A stretch of 64,000 bases of DNA from UBA3206 sp963623875 (GCA_963623875.1 CAVFNL010000045.1:39732-103731), one strand, 5' to 3'. Counted from the stretch's first letter, positions 28,421 through 38,370 are shown. Notes: a model not told the origin generated them from the letters alone. Program-made: numbers and translations.

Positions 28421-29598
28421 ATCGCATCAAACTCTTTATGCATTCTTTCTATTTTATTTATGGTCTCAAGCGCAATCTTATACCTATTCATTTTCGAAAG
28501 TCTTTTTATAATAATATCCTTAGTAAGTTCTATTAGATACCACGAGTGCATACTAATAGCACTTGGGAATAGGTTTATATCACACTCTATGAATAATTGA
28601 TTTTCATCATTTAAAGTTTGTTCTAAAAATTTTATATATAATATTTCTTCCTCCTTTAAATCATTTAATACTAAAATACTTTCCTTAAATTTTGATTTAT
28701 CTGTATAATATAAATTTATTAAGCGATAGAAGAAAGATATTTTTTTATATTCAGATACCTTTTTAACTTTTTGGTTGAATATATCATGTAAAAGCCTTAT
28801 TTCATCTTCATATGCTGTATTTTTAAACTTTGGTATCATGTAATAAAATTCATCATATATATTGTTCATAAGATAATATTTAGCTTGATAAAATATTACT
28901 TCATCATATTTCTTATGGTTCATTAATTGGTTATCAAGAGATGCTAGTCTATTAGATAGTGGTAAAAATCTTCTAGAATTTGTTAAATAATATATCTTTA
29001 ATAATTCTCTCATCGATATAGCTTTTAAAATATCGGATATATCTTTATTTCTTATAATACGATTTAATATTATATTAGCTTCTTTAAAATTATGTATCTT
29101 TGAATATAAAATTCCACAAAATATTGCATATACCACTAGATCCTTATCATTCATAGATGATATTAATTTATCTAATTTATTATTTATATCAACCGCATCA
29201 TCAAGCATATTAAAGTATGTATAATAAATAAGTTTCATAATAGATGCTTTATAATTATCAAAATTTTTTATCAGATTATAGTTATTTATAATCTCCTCAT
29301 CTAAATTATAATAGGTAGAATCAACCATAATATCTATATATTTACTTAGATTGTATAATATTTTTAATTCATCCTCACTTATGCTTACTTTATCACATAA
29401 CTTTTGAACAAATTCTTTATTAGGGATAATACCATTTCTTTCTATTTTGCATAAATATGATGTACTACATACCATATCTGATGTTTGTTTTTGTGTAAGG
29501 TTGTTCTTTAACCTTTGTGTTTTTATCTCCGTCCCTATTATTTCATAATTTTTCTCTTCGCTTCTTTCTCTTAAAATTAATTCATCAATAATTTTCAT
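28414..29598 (-). CDS. XRE-family transcriptional regulator with helical repeat domain
   Basis: An N-terminal helix-turn-helix of the XRE/Cro type (about residues 22-75: 'IKTQRLKNNLTQKQTSDMV', then 'CSTSYLCKIERNGIIP') binds DNA. The remaining ~310 residues are helical with TPR-like spacing ('AIFCGILYSKIHNFKEANIIL'), the layout of Rgg/PlcR/NprR-type peptide-sensing regulators. A peptide ligand is inference; no short secreted pheromone gene is seen next to it. GAGAGG precedes the ATG. It heads an operon with an 88-aa protein and an Ig-like membrane protein. A 15-base palindrome about 95 bases upstream is a candidate operator. Confidence 0.85.
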   Translation of the reverse strand: MKIIDELILRERSEEKNYEIIGTEIKTQRLKNNLTQKQTSDMVCSTSYLCKIERNGIIPNKEFVQKLCDKVSISEDELKILYNLSKYIDIMVDSTYYNLDEEIINNYNLIKNFDNYKASIMKLIYYTYFNMLDDAVDINNKLDKLISSMNDKDLVVYAIFCGILYSKIHNFKEANIILNRIIRNKDISDILKAISMRELLKIYYLTNSRRFLPLSNRLASLDNQLMNHKKYDEVIFYQAKYYLMNNIYDEFYYMIPKFKNTAYEDEIRLLHDIFNQKVKKVSEYKKISFFYRLINLYYTDKSKFKESILVLNDLKEEEILYIKFLEQTLNDENQLFIECDINLFPSAISMHSWYLIELTKDIIIKRLSKMNRYKIALETINKIERMHKEFDAIW

Positions 29599-29690
29599 AA
29601 ATAAACCTCTCTTCGAAAAAAATTTTAATATAGAAGATTTTCTTTTATAATAGGTGTATATAAGAAACTTTTTTTAAACTTATGTTTTTT

Positions 29691-29705
29691 ATGCACTATG
29701 TGCAT
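29691..29705. promoter_or_regulatory. Palindrome upstream of the XRE regulator
   Basis: ATGCAC-TAT-GTGCAT is a perfect 6+3+6 inverted repeat between the ABC-exporter terminator and the regulator start. It is a possible autoregulatory operator; there is no direct evidence of binding. Confidence 0.4.
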
Positions 29706-29716
29706 ATTTTACACAT

Positions 29717-29746
29717 AAAAAAGAGAGAATATTTAAATATCCTCTC
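29717..29746 (-). terminator. Terminator of the recG-to-ABC operon
   Basis: A long stem (GAGAG, one G-U, then an AT-rich arm) at 29723-29746 is followed on the minus strand by six T. Confidence 0.8.
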
Positions 29747-29763
29747 ACTACACTAATATTCAA

Positions 29764-31500
29764 TTAATTAAAAGATTGATTATAAAGACTTGCATATAAT
29801 GAATCTTTTTTATTTAATAATTCATTATGAGTGCCGCTTTCTTTTATTTCACCATTCGATATAACATATATTTTTGAAGCTTTTCTTATTGTCGATAGCC
29901 TATGTGCAACAACAAGAGTTGTTCTACCCTCTTGTAGTTTTTCAAGTGATTCTTGAATCATAGCTTCTGTTGTATTATCTAGGGCAGAGGTTGCTTCATC
30001 AAGGATTAAGATTTTAGGGTTCTTTAAAAATACTCTTGCGATAGATAATCTTTGTTTTTGTCCGCCTGAAAGTTTAACTCCTCTTTCTCCAATAAGTGTA
30101 TCATAACCATTTTCAAGAGAAGTTATAAAATCATGAATGTTTGCTTTTATACAAGCATCATAAACTTCTTCAATGGTCGCATCTAATTTTGCATACCTTA
30201 TATTATCTAAAATACTTCCTGCAAACAAGAATACATCTTGTTCAACAATTCCTATATTTTTTCTTAAGGAATTTAATGTAAGCATAGACGTATCATATCC
30301 ACCTATTACAATGCTTCCTGATGATGCATTATAAAATGATGGAATCAAATGGCATATTGTACTTTTACCGCCACCTGAAGGCCCCACTAAAGCAACACTT
30401 TCGCCCTCATTTATTTTAAATGATATATTTTTAAGTACTCCTTTAGTGGTTTCATAATTAAACGATACATTCTTAAATTCAATATCACCATTTAATTCAT
30501 CAACATCTTTAGCATTAGGGTTCTCATATTCTTCTTTTTCATCTATAATTTCTGTGAATCTTTTAAATCCAGTAACACCATTTTGCCACTGCTCTGTAAA
30601 ATCTATAAGTGTTGTTAGTGGTGTTATAAATATAGATATTGAAACTGCAAATGTTACATATTCTGAGATAGTAAAATTAGCGCTATCACATATGCATAAA
30701 ATTCCACCTACTACAAGAAGAATTATGTTAAATAGATCAGTCACAAACTGAGTAGACGCAAAAAATTGTCCCATAGATTTATATGCTACACTCTTCTCTA
30801 TAACACATTTTTTGTTGCTTACTTCAAATTTTTCTTGTTCATATTCACTATTAGTAAAGGCTTTTGTGACCCTTATTCCTGTAATAGATGATTCAAGAGA
30901 TGCATTAATGAGTGCAACGGCTTTTCTTGTTTCGTGGAATACTCTATTCATTTTCTTACTCATAACAATATTTATTATAATAAGGAATGGTACACAACAA
31001 AGTAATATTAATGCAAATCTCCATTCAATATAGAGTAAATATGAAAATGATAAGATAATAGATAATCCACATATTATTATATTTTCAGGCCCATGGTGAG
31101 CAAGTTCAGAAACCTCTATCAAATCATTTGTCATTCTACTCATAATTTCACCAGTTTCATTTTCATCGTAATATGAAATTGGTAAACTTTGTAGTTTTTT
31201 AAACATTTCTCTTCTCATATCAGCTTGCATATTAACGCCCATTACATGACCATAATATTGTACAAAATATCTTAAAAACATTCTTATTATATAACATCCT
31301 AAAAGGGCTAATCCTAACAAGCAAATAAATTTTATTTTTTCATTTTTTACTAAGTCTATACTTGGAACTATATCTCTTAAAATTTTATTTGTGAGTATAG
31401 GATATCCCATGCCTACTAATGCAATTACAAGAGATGCGAACATATCAAGGCAAAATATCTTTTTATATGGCTTATAATAACTTATAAATCTTTTAAACAT
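29764..31500 (-). CDS. ABC exporter, fused permease-ATPase (MsbA/LmrA type)
   Basis: A half-transporter of 578 residues that would work as a dimer. Six membrane helices occupy about residues 10-300. The nucleotide-binding domain has Walker A GPSGGGKST (about 371-379), Q-loop 'VEQDVFLF', signature LSGGQKQR, Walker B 'ILILDEATSALD' and the H-loop 'VAHRLST'. The substrate (lipid, peptide or drug) cannot be read from sequence. It is the last gene of the recG operon, 11 bases after nth. Confidence 0.93.
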   Translation of the reverse strand: MFKRFISYYKPYKKIFCLDMFASLVIALVGMGYPILTNKILRDIVPSIDLVKNEKIKFICLLGLALLGCYIIRMFLRYFVQYYGHVMGVNMQADMRREMFKKLQSLPISYYDENETGEIMSRMTNDLIEVSELAHHGPENIIICGLSIILSFSYLLYIEWRFALILLCCVPFLIIINIVMSKKMNRVFHETRKAVALINASLESSITGIRVTKAFTNSEYEQEKFEVSNKKCVIEKSVAYKSMGQFFASTQFVTDLFNIILLVVGGILCICDSANFTISEYVTFAVSISIFITPLTTLIDFTEQWQNGVTGFKRFTEIIDEKEEYENPNAKDVDELNGDIEFKNVSFNYETTKGVLKNISFKINEGESVALVGPSGGGKSTICHLIPSFYNASSGSIVIGGYDTSMLTLNSLRKNIGIVEQDVFLFAGSILDNIRYAKLDATIEEVYDACIKANIHDFITSLENGYDTLIGERGVKLSGGQKQRLSIARVFLKNPKILILDEATSALDNTTEAMIQESLEKLQEGRTTLVVAHRLSTIRKASKIYVISNGEIKESGTHNELLNKKDSLYASLYNQSFN

Positions 31501-31511
31501 ATTTTCTCAAC

Positions 31512-32126
31512 CTACTTCTTTCTACAATACATTTTAAGCTTGCAGTTTTCACACAACGGATTTTTTGATTTACAATAATATCTACCAAATAGCAAAAAAA
31601 GATGATGTGATTCTATCCAATCTTCTTTTTTTATTATTTTCTTTAATTTCAATTCTACATCTAAAACGCTTGAATCCTCTTTGACAAGTTTTAATTTTTT
31701 TGAAACTCTATCAACGTGCGTATCAACAGGAAGGGCTGGTATATTAAATCCTAGTGCTTGTACGACTTGGGCAGTTTTTCTTCCAACGCCTGGAAGGGAT
31801 GTTAGACTTTCAAATGATGATGGTACTATACCATTATACCTCTCTACTATAGTCTTAGACAAATTTATTATATTATGCCCTTTATTCACATAAAGACCTA
31901 ATGGTTTTATAATAGATAATACATCTTCATAAGAAGCTTTGCTTAATGACTCTACATCACTATATTTTTTAAATAAATCTTTTGTTACAATATTTACATG
32001 CTTATCAGTTGTTTGAGCTGATAATACCACCGCAATAATTAATTCGTAATTAGAAGAATATTCTAACTCTGGAGATGGAATTATAAAACTTCTTAATATA
32101 TTTATAATATTATAAACTCTATTCAT
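31512..32126 (-). CDS. nth: Endonuclease III
   Basis: This base-excision repair glycosylase/AP lyase removes oxidised pyrimidines. The helix-hairpin-helix 'LTSLPGVGRKTAQVV' holds the catalytic Lys, and 'VDTHVDRVSKKL' holds the catalytic Asp. The C-terminal Fe-S cluster motif CX6CX2CX5C is complete. 204 residues is typical. The ATG overlaps the dnaD stop by one base (TAATG), the usual dnaD-nth order in Bacilli. Confidence 0.97.
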   Translation of the reverse strand: MNRVYNIINILRSFIIPSPELEYSSNYELIIAVVLSAQTTDKHVNIVTKDLFKKYSDVESLSKASYEDVLSIIKPLGLYVNKGHNIINLSKTIVERYNGIVPSSFESLTSLPGVGRKTAQVVQALGFNIPALPVDTHVDRVSKKLKLVKEDSSVLDVELKLKKIIKKEDWIESHHLFLLFGRYYCKSKNPLCENCKLKMYCRKK

Positions 32127-32737
32127 TAGTTTAATTTTGCTAAAGCTTTTGTAAGCTCGCTTTCTTTCTTTACTCCTGGTTTAGAATCTGATGCATTTAT
32201 ATGATTTTTAACTATAGTTCGTTCAACAAAGCTAATATTAACATTTCCTTTTTTAATTGCGGCTTTTATAGCATCTTTAATTTCTTCAATTAAAAAACCT
32301 TCTGTGACAAAACTTTCTATTTTAGAATATTCCATAACAGAAATTGGTTTGTTAGTACCGCTCTCATATAAAGACACAATGCTTGATAGTTCACCTTTAA
32401 CCTTTTCTATTTGTGATGTTTTTAATAAATCTTCCATTTTAATAAATAAAGGTTTTATTGTAGGTCTTTCATCAGCAAATCCATCTTCATTAGTTGTTAT
32501 TATTGTTCCATATATTTTTTTATTTATTAAATTATCAAGTGATTGTTCTACATCAGTTTTTGATAAATTAACATCAGTTGCTAATTTATTAATTCTTATC
32601 TTTTTAGAATTTTTAATATAATCTAGGATTTTAAATAAAACTAAAACATCATTAGGAGTTAACTCTAGAGCATATTGATAATTTAAAATCATTTTATATA
32701 CATCTAAATAACCATCTAAAAATAATTGTTCTAACAA
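32126..32737 (-). CDS. dnaD: DnaD-family primosome protein
   Basis: DnaD helps load the replicative helicase during initiation and restart. The N-terminal winged-helix part ('ELTPNDVLVLFKILDYI', 'LATDVNLSKTDVEQSLDNL') is followed by a C-terminal DnaD/DnaB2 domain ('SVMEYSKIESFV', 'EEIKDAIKAAIKKG'). The start is a TTG at 32737: a perfect AGGAGG lies six bases upstream, while the in-frame TTG seven codons earlier has its start before that site. Adjacent nth downstream supports the assignment. Confidence 0.88.
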   Translation of the reverse strand: MLEQLFLDGYLDVYKMILNYQYALELTPNDVLVLFKILDYIKNSKKIRINKLATDVNLSKTDVEQSLDNLINKKIYGTIITTNEDGFADERPTIKPLFIKMEDLLKTSQIEKVKGELSSIVSLYESGTNKPISVMEYSKIESFVTEGFLIEEIKDAIKAAIKKGNVNISFVERTIVKNHINASDSKPGVKKESELTKALAKLN

Positions 32738-32747
32738 AATATCCCTC

Positions 32748-33413
32748 CTACTTGGCAACTTTTAAAAGTGCTTGTTTTGCGGCGTTTTGTTCCGCATCTT
32801 TTTTAGTACTTCCAAATCCTCTTCCCATAATCATTTCATCCATTAAAACTATAGCTTCAAATGTTGTATTATGCGATGGTCCTTCTTTACCTACTATCTT
32901 ATATTCTAGTGAACGTTTATCTGCTTGAACTAATTCTTGAAATTTTGACTTATAGTCAACAATTGCATTAACCTCATCAAAATAAGGAACTACTATCTTA
33001 TTAAATATTTCATATACATAGTCAAATCCTATTTCCAAAAAGCACGCTCCTAAAACCGCTTCGAACGCATCCGCAACTATAGCTTTTTTACCTCTTGATA
33101 GATTTAATTCCTCACCATTTCCTAAATATAAAAATTCAATAAGATTTATATGATTTGCATATATATCTAAAGCTTCTTCACGAACAGATTGTGCTCTTTT
33201 CTTAGTCATGTCTCCTTCATTTAAACTCATATTTTTAAATAAATATTTTGACATACAAAGTTCAAGAACCGCATCGCCTAAAAATTCGAGACGCTCATTG
33301 CATTCTCCCCCATGCTCATTTGCATACGATGAATGAGTTAACGCTTCTTTTATTATTTTTTTATCACTAAATTTTATTCCAAGAATTTTTTCAAGTTCAC
33401 TAATTGGTCTCAT
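32748..33413 (-). CDS. rnc: Ribonuclease III
   Basis: RNase III cleaves double-stranded RNA in rRNA maturation and mRNA decay. The signature 'ERLEFLGDAVLEL' and the second acidic site 'ADAFEAVLGA' form the catalytic domain (1-145). A C-terminal dsRNA-binding domain follows ('YKSKFQELVQ' ... 'KKDAEQNAAKQALL'). 221 residues is typical. The ATG lies inside the plsX 3' end (14-base overlap), with GAGG upstream. Confidence 0.97.
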   Translation of the reverse strand: MRPISELEKILGIKFSDKKIIKEALTHSSYANEHGGECNERLEFLGDAVLELCMSKYLFKNMSLNEGDMTKKRAQSVREEALDIYANHINLIEFLYLGNGEELNLSRGKKAIVADAFEAVLGACFLEIGFDYVYEIFNKIVVPYFDEVNAIVDYKSKFQELVQADKRSLEYKIVGKEGPSHNTTFEAIVLMDEMIMGRGFGSTKKDAEQNAAKQALLKVAK

Positions 33414-34416
33414 TTTTTACCTCAGATAATTTTAAAAGTTCTTCTTTTAACTTTGAAATAACATCATTTAATACCATTTCTCGTGCTTGTCTTATCGCAT
33501 TATAGAACGCAATACTATCACTACTTCCATGAGCTTTAATCACAGGGCTTTCAACTCCTAAAACCATTGCGCCACCAACTTCTTTAGAATCTAGTCTCTT
33601 TTTAAATTTCTTTAAATTTTTTCTCATGAATAAATAACCTATTTTTCCACCTATTGAGGCTTTTATTTCATCAGTTAACATTCTTCCCATTACTTTAGCA
33701 GTACCTTCAACTGTTTTTAATACAAGATTTCCACTAAATCCATCAGACACTATAATATCAGCCTGTGTTGTAAGTACTTCGTTTGGTTCAACGTTTCCTA
33801 TAAAATTAATTGATTTGGCATCCTCAAGAATTTGATAAGCTTCCTTATCTACTTCTCTTCCCTTACCTTTTTCAGATCCGATATTAATTAATCCTACTTT
33901 AGGATTATCAAAATGCAAAACATCTCTTGCTACTATAGATGCCGCAATCGCAAATTCACGATAATGTTCAGGTTTTAATTCAACATTAGCTCCTACATCT
34001 AACAATAATTTCCCACGTCCGTCAAAGGATGGAACAATAGGACATAACGCAACTCTTTGCATTAATCTTATACGTTTAATAATAAGGTGTGCCCCCATTA
34101 CAAGACATTGCGTAGGCCCTGATGATACAACCGCATCAACTTCTTTATTTTTACCTAAATACATAGCCTTAACCATAGAAGATTCTCTTTGATTTCTTAT
34201 GGCACGTACTGGATCATGTTCTCCCATATCTAATACTTCTTTAGTATCTACTATCGTAATACGTTCTTTGTTTGTAAGAAGGGGATTTATTTTATCGGCA
34301 TCACCAACTAATACTATTTCAATATCCTTAAATTTTTCTACAGCCATCATAGCGGCTGGAACTGTTGTATTAAAAGAATAATCTCCACCCATTGCGTCTA
34401 CTGCAATTTTTATCAT
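33400..34416 (-). CDS. plsX: Phosphate acyltransferase PlsX
   Basis: PlsX converts acyl-ACP to acyl-phosphate for PlsY in phospholipid synthesis. The start 'IKIAVDAMGGDYS' is diagnostic. 'LLDVGANVE' and 'DIIVSDGFSGNLVLKT' are also family motifs. The start at 34416 is set by GGAGG ten bases upstream; a longer frame begins before it. It lies between recG and rnc as in other Bacilli, but fapR, fabD and acpP, often found here, are missing from this interval. Confidence 0.96.
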   Translation of the reverse strand: MIKIAVDAMGGDYSFNTTVPAAMMAVEKFKDIEIVLVGDADKINPLLTNKERITIVDTKEVLDMGEHDPVRAIRNQRESSMVKAMYLGKNKEVDAVVSSGPTQCLVMGAHLIIKRIRLMQRVALCPIVPSFDGRGKLLLDVGANVELKPEHYREFAIAASIVARDVLHFDNPKVGLINIGSEKGKGREVDKEAYQILEDAKSINFIGNVEPNEVLTTQADIIVSDGFSGNLVLKTVEGTAKVMGRMLTDEIKASIGGKIGYLFMRKNLKKFKKRLDSKEVGGAMVLGVESPVIKAHGSSDSIAFYNAIRQAREMVLNDVISKLKEELLKLSEVKNETN

Positions 34417-34483
34417 ATCTAAAACCTCCAAAATCAATTATTATTTATTTTATCACTTTTGCTTAATCTTTTATAGACTTTAA

Positions 34484-36451
34484 TTAGTTTAATTTATTTA
34501 CCTTGTTCTCCAAGTCAATGATACTAGATACATATTTAGAATTACTTCCTTCTAAATATTCTTGATATAACCTTCTTGCATCTTCTCTAGATTCTATAAA
34601 TGCTTTTTCATCATCTATTTTTAACTTCTTAAACCCTGATTGATTAAACCCAAGTATTTCACCATATCCTCTTATTTTCAAATCCATTTCTGAAAGAGTA
34701 AAACAATCATCGCAACTCTCCATTATAGAAAGTCTATTTGAATCTTTATCAGATACCAAAATACATCCACATATCAAATTATTTCTTCCTACTCTTCCAC
34801 GAAGTTGATGCAATGTAGAAAGTCCAAAACGTTCAGCATTATATATAATCATGAGTGTTGCATTTGATATATCAATACCTACTTCTATAACTGTTGTTGA
34901 TATCAAGACATCAAATTCATGTCTCGCAAATTTATCCATCACACAATCTTTATTTTTCATTGCGCCATTTAATGTGCCTATTTTCACATTAGGCAGTCTG
35001 TTTTTTATTATTTCTACAACCTTATCAATTGTATATAGTTCTTCATTCACTGATTCTAAAATAAGTGGTGTCACAATAAATATTTGATGTCCTTTTGAAA
35101 CGTTCTTTTGTATTGCGTTTATTATAAAATCTTCATCCTTAGTTTTTACAACTTTAGTTAAAATCTTTTTTCTATCTAAAGGCCTCGTAGTAATTGTTGA
35201 TATATCTAAATCAAGACATTTTGATATACCAAGAGTTCTTGGAATTGGTGTTGCGGTTAGAAATAAACTATCCGCCATAATTCCTTTATTTATTAAGGCT
35301 TGGCGTTGCATAACCCCAAAACGATGTTGTTCATCTATTACTACAAGTCCTAAATTATTATATACAATATCATCACTAAAAAGAGCATGAGTACCAATTA
35401 AAATATCAACATTACCATTCTTTATATCTTCTTTTAATATAGCCCTTTCACTTCTTCTTATGTCACCATTTAAAAGTCTTATTCTGATATTATATTTTTC
35501 AAAAAGTTTTAAAGCTTTTTGATAATGTTGAACTGATAAAACTTCAGATGGAACCATTAAACATCCCATATAACCTGAAAGATAATTTGCATAAAGAGCT
35601 GTGAAGGCAACTATAGTTTTTCCACTTCCAACATCTCCTTGTATAAGCCTATTTAAAAGATGATTTGATTTCATATCTTTTATTGTGTCAAAAATAGCTT
35701 CTCTTTGATCTTTTGTAAGTTCAAATTCTAACTTTGAAATAAATTCTTCAATTTTATTACTATCAATATCTTTTGGTTTCTTTATAAAAGTATCATAATA
35801 ATATTTAAGACATACAAGTCTTACATTATATTCTAAATATTTAAGATAATCATTTACATATGTTATTTTACTTATATCTTTTTCATCATTTGGAAAATGC
35901 ATATCGTATAAAAATTTATTATAATCTTCTATGTTATTCTTCTTAAGAATTGATTCTGGAATGTCGGTTTTTATGTCAATACTTTCATCAAACACCCCTT
36001 TTATAGCCTTCCCTAAGATTTTATTTGATATTTTAATAGAATATACCGGTTCAATAAATTCTTTAAAATCATCATTAAATAACTGTTTTAAATAAAATGT
36101 ATTTTCTAATGGTTTATATAGGCCAAATATAGTATATTTAAAACCTTTTTTCAATTTATAACGCAAATAATCCATACCAAATGCCATTACTTTAATTCTT
36201 TTAGCATTAGACGTAGCATAAAATAGTAAACATTTTACTTTTGATATAGTTGTTAACGCTCCTTCAACTAAAATATCTATTGTAATATTCATATCAAAAG
36301 ATATAGTATTAATATCTATTTTTTTGTAAATATTATATGACGTGGGAGCTAATAAGATTAAATCTTTTTTTGTATAAATTCCCGCATTATTTAATACGTT
36401 TTTATATTTTTGTCCTATTCCTTTAATTTCTTCAATATTATCAGTTAACAT
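34484..36451 (-). CDS. recG: ATP-dependent DNA helicase RecG
   Basis: RecG remodels stalled forks and Holliday junctions. The N-terminal wedge/OB domain (about 1-230) starts with 'IKGIGQKYKNVLNNAGI'. Walker A 'QGDVGSGKTIVAF' and the DEQH box 'VIDEQHRFGVMQRQAL' follow, then 'TATPIPRTL', 'EVGIDISNATLM' and 'QLRGRVGR'. 655 residues is full length. GAGG precedes the ATG. A terminator separates it from fakA upstream, so it probably heads its own operon through to the ABC exporter. Confidence 0.97.
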   Translation of the reverse strand: MLTDNIEEIKGIGQKYKNVLNNAGIYTKKDLILLAPTSYNIYKKIDINTISFDMNITIDILVEGALTTISKVKCLLFYATSNAKRIKVMAFGMDYLRYKLKKGFKYTIFGLYKPLENTFYLKQLFNDDFKEFIEPVYSIKISNKILGKAIKGVFDESIDIKTDIPESILKKNNIEDYNKFLYDMHFPNDEKDISKITYVNDYLKYLEYNVRLVCLKYYYDTFIKKPKDIDSNKIEEFISKLEFELTKDQREAIFDTIKDMKSNHLLNRLIQGDVGSGKTIVAFTALYANYLSGYMGCLMVPSEVLSVQHYQKALKLFEKYNIRIRLLNGDIRRSERAILKEDIKNGNVDILIGTHALFSDDIVYNNLGLVVIDEQHRFGVMQRQALINKGIMADSLFLTATPIPRTLGISKCLDLDISTITTRPLDRKKILTKVVKTKDEDFIINAIQKNVSKGHQIFIVTPLILESVNEELYTIDKVVEIIKNRLPNVKIGTLNGAMKNKDCVMDKFARHEFDVLISTTVIEVGIDISNATLMIIYNAERFGLSTLHQLRGRVGRNNLICGCILVSDKDSNRLSIMESCDDCFTLSEMDLKIRGYGEILGFNQSGFKKLKIDDEKAFIESREDARRLYQEYLEGSNSKYVSSIIDLENKVNKLN

Positions 36452-36461
36452 AGATACCTCT

Positions 36462-36494
36462 ATAAAAATAAGAGGTTGACTAAATCAACCTCTT
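36462..36494 (-). terminator. Terminator of fakA
   Basis: A perfect 10-bp stem AAGAGGTTGA/TCAACCTCTT (36470-36479 and 36485-36494) with a 5-base loop is followed on the minus strand by TATTTTTAT. Confidence 0.82.
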
Positions 36495-36512
36495 TTGTTT
36501 ATGTAAGATTAA

Positions 36513-38090
36513 TTATTCAACAGAAATTATATATGAATAAATATCTTGTCCACCATTTATAACTTCAACCTCTAAGTCCTCATTAATATTTGAAGCGTAG
36601 TCTGAAACACTTAGAGCTTCTTCTTCAGTAACATCTTTTCCATAGAAAATTGTTACAACAGAAGACTTTGCATTAACTATTTCATCAATAAGTTTTTCTG
36701 CAGCATTTGTTTTCTCTTTTACAGAAACTATAATATTACCATTAGCAATACCCATATAGTCTCCATTAGAAATCTTTACACCTTTGATTTCAGTATCACG
36801 TACAGCATATGTTACTTCACCACTTGCAGTAGAATCTACAGCTTGTTGCATAGCCTTAACATTATCATCAAATTTTGCTGAACTATCAAATACCATTAAC
36901 GATGCATATCCTTGAGCAATAGTTTTTGCTTTAAGAACCGCAACATTTTTATTTTTGCATAATTTTACTGCTTGTTCTGCAGCTAAAATAACATTAGAGT
37001 TATTTGGAATAATAATTATGTTTGTAGCATTAACACTATCAACAGCATTTATAAATGCTTCAGTTGATGGGTTCATAGTTTGACCACCATCAATTATATA
37101 ATCACAACCAAGTTCTTCGAATGTCGTTTTTATACCATCACCAAAACATACAGAAATAAGTCCATATTCTTTGTGTTCTTTATTTGTTTCACATTCTTTA
37201 GGAGCATTTTTATTAACGACACTTACAGAAATAAATTCTCCTTGTTTTTGAAGTGTATCAAGAACCTTACCTGGGAACTGTGCATCAATATGAACTAAAA
37301 GCACATTACCTGAGGCAGTAAGGTTAATATTATTTCCCATAGTTTTTAAAGATTTATTTAATGATTCAACATTTAATTTATCTACGTTATTAAGATAAAC
37401 CTTAACCTCAACACTATATTGATATTTAGGATCATCTTTTGATTGTGTTTCTTCATTAACGCTTAAAATCTCACCTTTTACAGCCATTAACATTCCTTCG
37501 ATAACCTTAACAAAACCTGCTCCACCAGAATCTACTACTCCAGCCTCTTTTAAAACAGGTAACAAATTAGGTGTATTATCTAAAGATTTTTTAGCTTGTT
37601 CAATATAGATTTCAAGTAATTCTTCAAGGGAAGAAATATTTGTTTCTTTTTCTAAATATTGAGCTGCTTCTCTTACAACGGTTAAAATAGTACCTTCAAC
37701 TGGTTCCATAACAGCCTTATAGGCAACTTCATATCCTGAAGTTAAGCAAGATACGAAATCATTTAAATCTATTTTATCTTTACCAATTTCTTTTAATTTT
37801 AAATATAAACCTCTAAAATATTGAGATAAGATAACTCCGGAATTTCCACGAGCTCCCATCAATAATCCTCTAGAAAAAATCTTTGACAAATCAACAACAG
37901 ATGTTACTTCAGTTTTAGAAATTTCATTAACACCTGACATCATTGTCATTTGCATATTTGTTCCAGTATCACCATCAGGTACTGGGAATACATTTAAACC
38001 ATCTACTTCTTTGTGATGATTTTTTAAATTAATTGCGCCGTTAATTACCATTAGTTTTAGTAATTGACTATCTATCGCATTAGTAGACAT
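36513..38090 (-). CDS. fakA: Fatty acid kinase FakA (DAK domain, YloV)
   Basis: FakA phosphorylates fatty acids held by FakB for incorporation into lipids. The N-terminal DhaL kinase domain has 'PVPDGDTGTNMQMTM' (metal-ATP) and 'MGARGNSGVILSQYFRG'. The middle and C-terminal domains contain the conserved 'EAGVVDSGGAGFV' and 'GQTMNPSTEAFI'. The 525 residues match FakA. The ATG at 38090 has GGAGGG seven bases upstream; an upstream in-frame ATG lacks a site. It is divergent from rpmB. The small asp23/yloU gene usually between rpmB and fakA is absent here. Confidence 0.94.
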   Translation of the reverse strand: MSTNAIDSQLLKLMVINGAINLKNHHKEVDGLNVFPVPDGDTGTNMQMTMMSGVNEISKTEVTSVVDLSKIFSRGLLMGARGNSGVILSQYFRGLYLKLKEIGKDKIDLNDFVSCLTSGYEVAYKAVMEPVEGTILTVVREAAQYLEKETNISSLEELLEIYIEQAKKSLDNTPNLLPVLKEAGVVDSGGAGFVKVIEGMLMAVKGEILSVNEETQSKDDPKYQYSVEVKVYLNNVDKLNVESLNKSLKTMGNNINLTASGNVLLVHIDAQFPGKVLDTLQKQGEFISVSVVNKNAPKECETNKEHKEYGLISVCFGDGIKTTFEELGCDYIIDGGQTMNPSTEAFINAVDSVNATNIIIIPNNSNVILAAEQAVKLCKNKNVAVLKAKTIAQGYASLMVFDSSAKFDDNVKAMQQAVDSTASGEVTYAVRDTEIKGVKISNGDYMGIANGNIIVSVKEKTNAAEKLIDEIVNAKSSVVTIFYGKDVTEEEALSVSDYASNINEDLEVEVINGGQDIYSYIISVE

Positions 38091-38189
38091 AAAATGCCCT
38101 CCAATTCTATTTTGAAAATCATGACTAGTTAAATATAACATATGCCATAAAAAAAGTCAATTAAAGACTATATATCCCCTTTAGTCTAT

Positions 38190-38217
38190 ATTATAGCATA
38201 TAAATTAAAAATGTAAA
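38190..38217 (-). promoter_or_regulatory. Promoter of fakA
   Basis: On the minus strand TTTACA (38212-38217) and an extended -10 TGC-TATAAT (38190-38195) are spaced 16 bases apart. A short inverted repeat AGACTA/TAGTCT follows in the leader before a T-run. Confidence 0.65.
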
Positions 38218-38296
38218 ATGTTTTTTACATATACATATTAATATATAGTAAAAGTAAACAAAATTTACTTTAAAATTATTTTTTTTTAAAAACATA

Positions 38297-38324
38297 TTGA
38301 TTTATTTCTTTGATGTGGTAAAAT
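38297..38324 (+). promoter_or_regulatory. Promoter of rpmB
   Basis: TTGATT (38297-38302) and TAAAAT (38319-38324) are spaced 16 bases apart, about 45 bases before the ribosome site. Confidence 0.55.
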
Positions 38325-38370
38325 TAAAGGGCTTGATTAAAATATTATAGCTTTAAGGAGGTAGTTCAAT

